Shown: one piece after another, positions 1 through 12,400 of the stretch
Position numbering within the stretch: the stretch's first letter is position 1
Layout of the letters: each line of letters opens with the position of its first letter
NCBI GenBank assembly: GCA_963576565.1
Contig: OY755039.1
Location: 28,844,602 to 28,908,601, forward strand
DNA: 64,000 nucleotides
Source: Aspidapion aeneum
Taxonomy: Eukaryota; Arthropoda; Insecta; Coleoptera; Brentidae
Direction of reading: 5' to 3'
The notes under the pieces: generated by a model
What the model saw: the letters and a program-made list of their open reading frames with translations, nothing else
Told to the model about the DNA's origin: nothing
Databases searched by the model: none
Translations under genes and position numbers: made by a program

Positions 1-261
1 GGTAAAAAATTTCTTTTAACACACTTTATCGACCATTTCGAAGGGGATTGATCCCCCCTGATCCCTTCCTAAGGACGGCCTTGAACATACAAGTATCCTT
101 TAAAATGGGATAAGACATCTTACAGTTTGTTTAAAATAAACTTATTTTCATACAAATATTTAATGGTGCCTTAATTTCTAGCAGTATATTTATGCGAAAT
201 TACTACTATATTTTTCAGAGCATTTTCTTTTTTATTCAAGAAAAACTGAATCTGCTTTTAG
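1..261. repeat. Intronic sequence with a dispersed repeat
   Basis: This is the intron upstream of the first visible exon of the SAM-domain gene. Positions 1-90 resemble 7795-7885: both have a run of T, then an ACTTTAT block, then GGGGATTGATCCCCC and a GC-rich tail. They are therefore two copies of a short dispersed repeat. No coding sequence is seen before the acceptor at 260-261. Confidence 0.45.
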
Positions 262-408
262 GTAAAATCGAGGGTGTGTACAATTTGAACCACCGCACCT
301 CCAATCAAGAAGAACCGAGTACCTCGACTGCACCTCCACGTGGCGTTAAAAGAAATAATATTCAACCAAACTCAGCTGCCAGCTCGGATTACGAGAAAGC
401 TCAAGGAG
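262..408 (+). CDS. SAM gene, visible exon 1
   Basis: The acceptor is CTTTTAG at 255-261 and the donor is GAG/GTCAGT. The exon enters with two bases of a codon and leaves with one. It encodes a Ser/Asn-rich segment with the motif [10 protein letters not shown] at its end. Confidence 0.75.
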
Positions 409-3400
409 GTCAGTGTTCATTTTGGTATTCTTTTTGGGGAGCGACGTAAGCTTCAATTCCACAAACTAGAGTGTTCAAGGAACAACTGATATTCATTCAA
501 TTCTAAACCAAAATTGGTTGGCATATGATCATACAATATCTAAAAAATCCTTAAGCTTGAAGGGAGAGCCGCCACCCCTGGGTCCGCCCATGTATATAAG
601 CAAAACACCTTTTGTTTCATCAAAATCGGTTCAGAAATACGAAAGTAATAATCAAGATAAATTGTTTCGTTTAAGCAAATTAAGACTGAAAAGCATCTGG
701 TATAATCGTCATATATCAAAAACTACTTTACCCATTTTATTGGTGCATACCTTAGTAAATTTATAACCATAATATTTATGACAAACTTATCTTATCTCTA
801 CAATCTTTAAGGTCAATCCTCTTCCAACGTTGACTCAGGAAGAGGCAGCGCGGCCTACAGCAGTGGAAGAAGGCCTCCAATGTCAGATATTGCAGATGAA
901 GCACTGGATTGTGGTCCCAGTAGCTTGGCAAGGCATTATAGGGACCGCCTTGATGAAGGTAGGAAGTGGTAAAAATTTTAGATCCCGGTCCATTAAGAGT
1001 TGTAATAACCTTTAAAGTAAACAGGCTAATAAAAGAATAGAACGTGCAGATATAATTCTTTTAAAAGCTCCAAGAATCGGATGTTTGAGAGAAAGTGTAT
1101 ATTTCATAAGGCCTTAGTTTCAGAACACAGTTATTTTTATTAGTCGTCGCACAACTAAAATCAAAATTTTTTTAATCCTCAAAAAACTTAACTTAGTCTA
1201 AAAGGTATCAAAATCGTCAAAAAATATATTTTGATTTGGGTTTGTATTTCATCGAATCTTGAGGCTACGTGTAAAAAGTCTGTCATTAAAAATTATCAAT
1301 TTCTATATAGCTAGTGTTGCTGCCTCTCGTCTCGTCTCGCCCTCTCTCGGCGAGACTAGAGAGATATTTTCTCTCGAATGAAAGCTCGAGACGAGACGAG
1401 AGAAAGACCGTTCGTTGTCTCGAGCAAAAAAGGTTGGTTTTATAATTTTTATGATTTACCATCTGTTCGTATTGACCTATTATAGAGTTAAGCTGATATT
1501 TATGTACTGTTTTTTTTTTAAATAAAATGTATTCAAAAATAGTCATATATTCCTTCCTTGATTTCAACATGTATGCTCTGATAAATTCATTATTGATGTT
1601 ATTATTGTTATATCTGAAATGCTGTAAATATTTATAAAACAAGAAGGTGTTTCAATTAAAAAAAAGATCTCTCCTATCGAAATTTGACATTTACCAAAAG
1701 GGTTAGATATTTTGGCCAGCAAATTCTTTAAAGAAAATTAAGACATAAAATGTATTACTTGTAGTATCTATTCGGAAAACTCTTAGGTTGGTTGGTAAAA
1801 ATGTACGGAAAAAACCCTGTAGATAAGCCTTGTTACTAAAGGGTTGAAAATTATATTTACTGGAAAAATCAAATTTTCCTCTTACTTCGAAGTTAAATAT
1901 AATGTATAATAATAAAATTAGGTATAATCCGAGACCGTAACTTACGACCTACAAATAAATAGTTCTATGTAAGCGTATAGCGAAAGAAAATTAGCCAAAC
2001 GTGTTTAAGCCCAGAATGGTATTTTGTGATTATTATTGGCATAATGCTAAAAAATACAACAAATTGTCATCCTATCTAAGTTGACACAGCTATAGGGATT
2101 AATTTTAATGAATTGTTTACATCACATTAATCTTAAGCAAAAAAAAACACATTATTTCGATAGTCCCCTACACAGGACAACATATCATTTTTTACGCGAC
2201 CGAGATTTAAAAATATATTTTAAGGTTTTTATTTTTTCTGGCAGTACAAATATTTTTTCGTAAAAACAATGTGAAACATTCATATTTTATTTTAGCCATC
2301 GTTGATTTCACCGAGATCAAAGACCGCCAGCCAGCTTATTTATCTATTTGTTGGGTAACCTGTGGTAAAAATATCCCTATATTTTTATTTACAATTTAAT
2401 ATCTCAATTGCTTTGCTACCTCGTCGTTATTCACCTTGAAAAAACACTTTTACACAGGGTGTCTCAAAAACTTTTTATAGCTGATATAAATCACGAGACA
2501 CGAGAGACGAGACGAGGCAAGAGAAAGGCTCTCTCGAGCGATATAAGAGTCCTATCGTCGAGACGAGAGACCCATTTTCTCTCGCATAAGACGAGACAAG
2601 AGAAGACCTTCTCTCGTCCCGTCTCGTCTTGCGGGTACACTATTTAACCTACTTACTGCATTAAAAAAAAACCCTGATCATATTTAGGTCATGACTCGGA
2701 ATGGGTAGACATCGTTGAAAATGAGCTGCGCCACATTTTGGAACCAAAACTTCACGGGCTAAACCTTCATGGCAACTCCAATATGGCAAACTCCACTGTT
2801 AGTGAAAGCATCTCATCTATGACCCCTCCACTGCCTCCATTGTCGCCTGGCGATCAATCCTCTCCCACCATGACTCCTAAAAATGTCGGAAGATATAAGC
2901 ATAGCAGGTAAAGAATTTAATAAAAATTTGTACTTTTTGTCCAAAGCTGGAAGTTAAGCACTCTATGACTTTTTCTAGTTTGCCTATTAAACTTAGCTAA
3001 AAGCCATAGATAAATAATAGATGGTAGAATATTTTTAATTTAAAAAAACAGTTTCTAGATTCTCAGTAAAAATTTGAACAGTCTTTACCGGTGAAAATTG
3101 AACTCCCCATTATAGGTTATTAATTGTTATTAATTGTTTAAGAAACATCGTTTGAAATTAGCACTTTTTTCCAGTTTGCCTTACGGTACCAAACCAGACT
3201 ACGAATCGTACAAATCCAAACATGCTAGAGAACTGATTTCTGGAGCCAGATATAGCATGCCCAACCAAAAGCATAGGTCGAGTAAAAAAGTGGACCATAA
3301 CGCTATTTTAAGAGGAAAACAAAGTAAGTATTTTATGAATTTCGGAAAAAAATAATTTTTGTTTAATCTTAATTTGATTGTACAGATTATTTTTGATTTT

Positions 3401-6400
3401 TCTGGTATTTCCTTTAAATCTTAAAGATGAAATATATTCAATTTTGCTGTTGCAGTTTTTGGTCTGGATACCACTGATATCACATCGACGACTACACGTT
3501 CCTTAGATTTAGAGTCGATGCTAGATGGTACTGAATCGGATGGAGATTTAAGTACTACTGATGCAAGAGCAATTAGAAAACAATTAGAAGGTTGGTATAT
3601 TAATCAAGAATTATATTTTGCTTTTTTATAGTAACAAAACCGAGGGGTGGCTCGATCGCCGATTTTTGTACACCAAAAGGAAATACCTACGGTATAATAC
3701 CTACGGTATTTCCTGGTATTTCCCAGTATTTCCTCAAATATCAAAGGTATTTCCTAGTATTTCCCAAGCAATGGTATTTCCTAGTATTTCCCCCCTAGTA
3801 TTTTCAATGGTATTTCCTAGTATATTTCCCAGTACTTCCCAAGTATTTCCTGGTATTTCCCCTAACCTGTACACCAAAAGGAAATACCGAGCCACCCCTC
3901 GAACAAAACCTAGTCGTTCTGGATGTTAATGTAGCTTTATTTTTGTTGAAAATTTAATTTTGAATGAATTTTTCAAAAGTACGTTACTGAAGCTGATGTG
4001 GCCTTTGAGATATACATTTTCTTTTTTTCAAACACTGTGATTGGCAAACTATGACGGTATAACCAATTTTGTTGCAAATGTAATTCAGAATCATTTAAAA
4101 ATCGCTTTTCGCTAGCTCCTGTGGTTTATAACATAATTTCTTAAACATTTTTTATATCTCAAAATCTTATTTTGCTGGCTGGTTCTCGAATTATGATTTT
4201 TCAAAATATTGAAGTCCTACTATTGAAAAGGGCAAAAATGGTCTCCCCACAACTACTACTACTACTACCGTTATTGTTACTAAGAATAACGGTAACATTC
4301 GGGGCAAAAAAGATAGATTTTGGAACACTAAAGATAAGCATAACACAAACGTTAATTTAGTAGTTTAACACACCTTCAACTTTTTGTTTATTTATATTTG
4401 TTTCGTTATTTTTATTAGATTTATGGCTTTTTACAAACTAAACTAAAATAATAAATACACTATCATCAAAAAAAGAAATTGGGGTACCTCAGGGAAGTAA
4501 ATTGGGGCCATTATTATTTATTTTTTACATAAACGATTTACCATCCATTTTAAAATATTGTTTAATTCAGATGTTTGCGGATGATACATTAATTTACTTA
4601 AAAGGCAATTCATAATTTATTATTAATTTATTAAATTCCGACTTAAAATTAGTTTTAAATTGGTTAAATACAAAAATAAATTAAAGTTAAATGTTAATAA
4701 AACGAAATTAAATTTAGAAATTAAAATAAACAATGAAAAATTGGAAATCGTGAATTCATTTAAATATCTAGGAATTATAGTAGACGCAAATTAAAGTTTA
4801 ATTTATACTACGATAATATCTCAAAAATAGCAGCAAAAATTGGATATTTAGGAAGAATAAGTCATTATTTATCATTTTTCTCAAAAAAATGTGTATACAT
4901 ACCTAATAATTTTGCCATATTTTTTGTATTGCTCAACTATTTTATATTCAGCTAATGAAGACATTCTGGAAAAATTACAAATTTTACAAAATCGTGCAAT
5001 GAGAATAATTTTAAATGCAGATAAATATATCAAAATAAAAAAAATGTTAAAGAAATTAAACTGGCTAAATGTAAAAAATTTTATATTTTATAATGTTTGT
5101 ATTTTTATTTATAAAATTAATAATAATTTACTACCAGATTCATTAAAACAATTTATAAATCAAAATTATAATTATCATACAATTTATATAAAGTTATTAA
5201 ATTTTATTAATATAGTGTTAGTTTATACCTATTTATTTATTTGTTTTGTAAATTTGAATATAAAGTATAATTTTAAGTTAATTTAAGAAAAAATTGTAGC
5301 AAAATTGCTAAATAAAAGCTTAAAACAAACAAACTACCGAATTTTAGAAAAAATTCGACTGCACTAGAAGAAAAAACAATAAAAAACTAACCTTAAAATT
5401 AACGGTAACATTAAAGGACGGCCACCGTAAGTACCGGGCGCCGTGACCGTAAATAACAAAAAAGGAGCGAGAAGCTGCTTATGCACAGACTCAGTAATAA
5501 CAATAACGGTAACAAACTGTAAAATACGCGACCCAAAATGTCCCTAATATAAGAAAAGGTTATTGTTGGATATCATGCATACTGGGTTAGTCTTAGTTGG
5601 GAAGGTATTGGATTTGCCAGGCTGCATTATTTAGGTACATATTTTAATAATAGGTAATGGTTAAAATTATATTTTCTCAGGTTTGGAAAGTATGTACTCG
5701 GAAGTGTTGAAGTTACTTGGTGTTAAGCAGAGTAAACATGGAAGATATCAACCCTCAGATCCCAAGTTTAATAAAAGAAGGTAAATTTGGACAACAAATG
5801 GGTATTTTAAAGATAAGAAATTTTAAAACTGAACACTTTATCGATCTTCTTTCGCATTTTTCCGTAGGTATCTCGAAAACTTATCCTCACGGTGGTTTAA
5901 GATCTTCTAATGTACACCTAATAAGTGTTGACAGTTACCTGTTTCATCCTTATGGGACTCCTCAGAACACTGCTTGGTCAATGTGACTGTGACACCCTTG
6001 CAAAGTTAATTAGAACGTTTTATCTTTCATCCTACGTTACGTATAGTGAAAAAACCAAACAGTCCATTTTGCAAAACCTTTTGATACTACTGCTGAATAA
6101 ATACATTAATTTATTTATTTGGCTTAAAATTTCGCTGACTGACGCTGACGTCTTGAGGGTGGGTAAAGAAGATTACTAGCTTGCTCTTGTTCTAGTTTCT
6201 CTCGTATTTTGGTATATGCGCTTTTTGCGGAATGGACTATTTGGTTTGCTTACTATAAACATAGGATGAGAGACAAAACAGTCTAGTTTAGGGTCACTAT
6301 ATCCAGTGTTGCCAACACTACGGATTTATCTGTAGTTCTACGGATTTTGGATTTCGATCTCCGATATCCGATTTTGGATCCAAATCTACAGATTTTTGGC

Positions 6401-9400
6401 AATTTTACTAAAAAACGATAAACATCGAAACACAACGGCGGCCGTGCCTCATTCCTCCTTATCAGTCCTCAGACTTTTTTTCCTACATTTTAATCATTTT
6501 GTAAAAAGGTTTTGCTTGGATCAGTGACCTTATTTTTCTAGACATCTGGCGGACGGTCGTTGCAACAATATTTAGAACGAATTGTATTACTTCGCGCGTT
6601 GTTTGATGGGGAGTCAAACAACGCTTCGCGCCACGAAAGTTAAACTATGTTTTACGTTATGTAGGTTGCACTAGAAAATATTAGTGTTTGTACGTTCCTT
6701 AACTAAATAAAAAAGGTTAAAAAAGTACGTACTTTTTATTTCTTCTAATTATAACGGTTTATCCGTTTAAAAAATTGGCGGCACTGCAAAAAAGTTTATT
6801 TGGATCCTTTGAAACGGAGCAGTAGGTACCGTACCGTTCTCGTGCAATTCCGAACCAAAAAAGTTGTGCACTCCTGTCACTGTCAAAAAAAGAAAAAAAT
6901 CAAACCAATATAAACTTTTTAATTGTAAAAAAAGCACCTTTTTTTGTTTTTAGTCTTCTTTGAACCTACGGATTTCTACAGATTTTTCGCGTTCACGCTA
7001 CGGATTTTCGCTTTCCAATCGTTGGCAACACTGACTATATCCTGGAAGCCTGGCGTCGACGCCAGGCTTCCAGGATGCAGTGACCCTAGTCTAGTTAATG
7101 ACACAACGGTGTCATATGGACCAAGCCGTGTTCTGAGGAGTCCTATAAGGACGAGACAGTTATAACTGTCCACACCTGTTTAGATGTTCATTAGATCTTG
7201 GCCCCACGTGAGGTAAGCTTTAGAGCTACCTACGGAAAAATACAAAAGAAACAAAAAATTAATTTTTACCCGATTAGCCACGAAAACATGTTTTCGTTAT
7301 TTTTTGGTAATTGTATAATTGGAATAACATTTAAATATTTTTTTTTGCATTTATGAGTTTAACGAGGGGCTGGCGAACCAAAGCCCCTCTCACGAGCCGC
7401 CACTGCTTAATAGTTGATTTTGAGTTTAATTTTGTTCCGAAGCTTAATGGATTGCAGCAGCTTTTTAACCATAAAAGCAGTGAAAATCATCAAATAGATT
7501 TCGAAGTTTGTGAAACAATCTGTAGAATTCAAAAAATAATAAAATTTTAGATATGGAAGCATGTCCTCTCTTCCTTCTTCCTCCGTAAGCAGTAGAGTGC
7601 CAGTGAGGGACCGCAGAGGACTTAGAAACTCAGCCACAGATAAGCGGGAAAAAGTACGAGATTTGAGGGGAATTAATAGACGGTTTCAAAGGCTGGAAGC
7701 TCACGTCGTCACTCTAGGTAATATCTTATATTTTATCTTAATAAATTTCAATAAAAAATTGCGTATTGTGCAATTTTTTGGTCCTATTTCTGTTGCTGAG
7801 AAATCTATTTTTAACACTTTATTGAGAATTTCGGGCGGGGATTGATCCCCCTAGACCCCCCCAGGTACGGCATTGGATTACACTCGGGTTCATGAATAAT
7901 GTCTAAACTTCCTCGTCTTGTGTCGTTCACACCTCCTCGGTAGGCACGCATTGATCGGGCAGTTTGACCAGTAGGTGCCCTTTGTAAGAGATGACTCGAA
8001 TTTTGCAAGGTGAACTGATGTAGGCCTATCGTGCTCTAATGTTCGGTTTTTAGAGCGAAAAACAAGAATTTATAATATTTGTACCATTAACTTGAGGTCG
8101 CGTCACATATGGCGGGTGTTCGCGAAGGACCTCATAATTAAGGGATCATTCATAAATTACGTAACGCTCTAGAGTGGCCTAACCAATTCCAGGATTCCTA
8201 GGTCGAAGTCCCGCCTTCAGAAATGCAATGCACCCTTCTTTTAATAATATAATACAAAATGGGAAACGAACCCGCTTTGGTGCCAAATCGTACACAAAAC
8301 GAAAAAGGTACGTACTATCACGGAATTTTTTCATTGTTTTTATTAATTTTAACCGATGAACAAAACACATTGATTCAATGTAAAAATTTAGTGTATTAAT
8401 AAACTTTTCGTTGTTAATTCTTTTGTACATTGAACAATGTTTTTCCGCTCATCGCGGATGAAAATTAAATGTACATTCTGTTTTTTCTGTGTAGTTAAGC
8501 CGTTTTTGGGTTATTTAGGTACCTAACAAATTTACATTATGGCACAAACGAATCCTAACATTAACCTGCTAATTATTTATATTTTCTTTTGTTTTGTTTA
8601 TCAGACAGGTTATATTATAGATAATATATATAACCTGTCTGATAAGCAAAACAAAAGAAAATATAAATAATTAGCAGATTAATGTTGGGTTTCGTTTTTA
8701 ATTTTGTGCCGTTTGTTTTCCTGATGTGCTTGAATTCTTGTTTTTTGTTGTTCCAATGTACGATCTAGTCTGAAGGTCTGATGAAGACAAAAACCATTGT
8801 CGAAACGTTACCGATGGTTTAAAACGTATATTTACCAGAACAACAGTGTCCTTATTCTCACTAAATTTACCTATAGTTGCATTGCAAGGACGTGATAAGT
8901 TTACCAAAGTTACATTTTAAACAAAAAACTGCGAAAGCAAACAATTTTATAAATGGCAGCCTAAAATGGGGTTAAAACCAATATAATAGGCCTGTCATTA
9001 CAGCGACAAAAAGCTGGCAAAAGGTCTTCTAGTATCGCGATTTTGCCATATGTTGATCACATTGGAATTCTAAAAAAAATTGAGTTTTCGATCATGAGGG
9101 GTCGACGCCCCCCGCCATCATCTTGGGTTTAGTGTGCAGAAAAATGTATTTTTTTTAAATTACTTGGTTCCTGTACATTCTAGAAAAAGAAGTTGAAGAC
9201 AATAAAATTTCCTACAAAAATGCTTTTATACGTTTTTTCGCCAGAAGAATGGTTTTTGAATTATAAAACTTTTTTTTTTCTAAAATGTACAAGGTCATTG
9301 ATTATATTTGCGTGACCTTTATCAGGGGTTTAGGTAGGTGATAGAAAAAAAGTTTAAATACAAAAGTTTTATAATTTTTTCCGTATTATCTTTTGGACTA

Positions 9401-12400
9401 TGTCAGTGTCAGATGTCATGTCAACTTTTAATAGCAACTTTCTTAAGTTAAAGGGAACACCCTGTATATTATTTGTCAGAAATAAAGATATCATTACCCT
9501 GTGTGCGTGCAAGGGCTGAAAAATAACGGAATTTCCTTCGATAGGTCGCCGGTATTGGCTTCACAAGCACATTTAAAACTAATTGTCGGTATTGACGATT
9601 GAAAATGGAAAGTTACGATACATATGGAATTTTATATGAAAAGGCACCTACCTCGGACTCTATTGCAGGTCCAGTCGACGTTTAAACGTCCAGTTTTTTC
9701 ACCTCAAATTCACTTTTTTCGGGAACGTGATTTTGCTAGTGTCTTGTTGTGACGGTGGTTCTTTGCGCACTCATCGCGGCGCTGCTTGTCTTCCACGTGT
9801 CCGGTGCCGTGAAACCCCATATGCATATTTTAGAGCGCGAAAATTTAAACTATTTTAAACGCGCAGAAAAGGAAAAGAAAATGAAAATTAGGAAATTTCT
9901 TGCTTGCACCAACATTTTCCGGCCGCCAAAACACGTGTGTTTTTACTTAGTTAAGAAAAGGAAAGGAAAAAAAAATAAATAATATTCGCCTATTAGCAAT
10001 TAAACGATACAATTTAACATTAACCCAAATATGCATTAAATAATGCATGTAAATTAAAATTAAAAGAAAAGAAAAAATACTTAGAAAAAATTAAGAAAGA
10101 AAAGAAAATTTTGCCTTATGCGTCGGGCATAGGCAAAGGACATAGTTTCACTACTGGTCGACGATATGTTCCTGTAGCTGTTTTAACGGTCACAACACGA
10201 ATATGACCGTCTGAGCCAGGGTGTACGTCGACAATTCGCCCAACAGCCCATTGCAATGGCGGTTTTTGTTCATTCTTTACCACGACTAAAGTATTTAGTT
10301 TAATATTGTAAGAAGCCTCTGTCCATTTAGAACGCTGTTGCAAGGTGTTTAGGTACTCCAAGTTCCAGCGTTTCCAAAAATCGGACTGGAGCCTTTGCAC
10401 CAGCTGCCAGCGGGACAGGGTGTTCAACTTGGAATCAGAAAATTCGGGTTCTGGTACGGAATTCAACGGTTCCAGGGTAAGAAAATGACCAGGGGTCAGT
10501 GGAAGAAAGTCATTCGGATCCATACTTTGGGCATACAGAGGCCGGCTGTTTAGTATGGATTCGACCTGACACAAAAAAGTAAAAAACTCTTCATAGGTTA
10601 ACCGTTGCTCACCTATTACACGTTTTAAATTTGCCTTGGTGGATTTAACTCCTGCCTCAGCTAGTCCGTTTAGGTGCGGACTACCAGGACTTGAAAAATG
10701 CCAGGTAATTTTTAGACTGTGACATGCTTCCTGGGAGTACTGTTTGAGTAAACGATCAGCTCCCAAGAACGCGCTACCACAATCTGAGTAAATGTCAGAG
10801 ATTCTTCCTCTTCTTGCCACAAATCTCTTAAAAGCCGCAAGAAAGGTAGGGGTGGAAATATCGGAGGTAAGTTCTAGGTGAACTGCCTTTGTTGCGGAGC
10901 AGACTAAGACAAGAATATAACCTTTGGATACCTTTGCACCTCGGTACTTTCCCATTGTAATTGGAAAGGGACCACAATAATCTATGGCAACATGTGAAAA
11001 TGCCTTTACTTGAGAGATGCGTTGAGCAGGCAAGTTGCCCATGATTTGTACGGAAGGTTTAGGATTTAATCGATAGCATAAAATGCAATGAGAAGTTATA
11101 CTCTCGATTGCATAGCGAGGGGAAAGGATCCAAAATTGTTGTCTCAAGAGGTAATGCAACGTTTTTTGACCGGGATGACAGTACCTTTTGTGAGTGTACT
11201 CAATGACAAGTTGAGTAAGACGGTGAGAACGTGGTAAAAGTAAAGGGTGTTTTGCTGAATAAGAGAGTTCGGAAGAATGTGGTAATCGACCCCCCACTCT
11301 TAAGCAGCCTTGTGTATCTAGAAAAAGTGAAAGTTTACGAAATTGTTTAGGAAGTAGCTTTGCGTCATTCAAACGTGAAATGAGATCAGCAAAGATGGAA
11401 CGTTGAACATGCCGAACGAGAACAGTAAGAGAATGTTGAAGTTCTACTTCGGTAATATTTTCATTAGGATATTTAGATTTCTTTTCGGTAAGGCGAAAAA
11501 TATAGGAAATTATGCGTTGAATTTTCTCTAGGGAAGAGTAACGAGAAAGAAAAGTATCAAGCATGTGTGGTTCAACTGTGCATGTTTGAAATACTGATTT
11601 TCGTTCTTCCAGAATAACCTCGCTTTCCGGAGGGTCTGGACAGCGAAAATCATCAGGCCAGCTCTCTTTTGGTAGCCTAAGAAAACAAGGACCTTCCCAA
11701 TACAAGTCATGTTTGACAAGTTGATTAGGCATAAGACCGCGCGAAGCACAGTCGGCTGGATTTAGCGCAGATGGAATATATTTCCAGGCCGTAGGAGAAA
11801 TGGTTTCTTGAATGTGACAGATACGGTTTGCCACAAACGTTTTAAACCTGTGAGGTGAAGCCGCCAACCAGCATAGAACCACTTGGGAATCACACCATGC
11901 ACAGACTTGGTTGAAGTTAAGAATATCTGAATAAGTGTTTTGAATAAAGGAAATTAGGTCGCAAAGTAAAGTGGCACCAAGAAGCTCCAGTCGCGGAAGA
12001 CTGACTGTTTTCACTGGTGCGACCTTAGATTTGGCCATTACAAGAAAGGTATGGATTTCTCCGGATACTGACTCCATTCTGAAATAGACCGTAGCCGCGT
12101 AACCTATCATAGAGGCGTCTGAAAAGCCGTGAAGTTCAATGCTACGTGGTTGATCAATGGAAAGGCGTCTAGGTAAATGAATATTTGAAAGATTTGGACG
12201 TTCGGTTCGAAATTGATTCCAAACATTTACGATATGCGGAGGAGGCTGAGAATCCCAGTCCAGCTTCTCCTTCCACAGATCTTGCATGAGATGCTTAGCA
12301 AGTAAAGAAACGGGAGAACAGAAACCTAAGGGATCAAAAATTTTCATGATTTGAGATAAGATACCTCGCTTGGTGCATGGTTTATCTTCTGGTACGACCA

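Larger units (their letters stand above)
5790..7330. mobile_element. Foldback element interrupted by a hAT-like MITE
   Basis: The left arm (about 5840-6303) and the right arm (about 7058-7330) are inverted copies. A block containing CCTTATGGGACTCCTCAGAA and AAGATCT/TAATG elements on the left reappears in reverse complement at 7080-7215. The centre of the foldback is the perfect palindrome at 7039-7076. A 730-bp MITE was inserted later at 6304. A solo relative of one arm lies at 20430-20670. Confidence 0.6.

Noticed and set aside
2408..2647. 79-codon frame rich in Arg/Ser/Glu
   Set aside because: It overlies the GAGAC/TCTCG low-complexity block and has no splice or homology support.
9749..9982. 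Signal-peptide-like open frame ([17 protein letters not shown]) on the + strand, also at 16404 and on the - strand at 61910
   Set aside because: It is antisense inside the BEL LTR, starts with GTG and not ATG, and its C-terminus depends on the flanking DNA. It recurs only because the LTR recurs.
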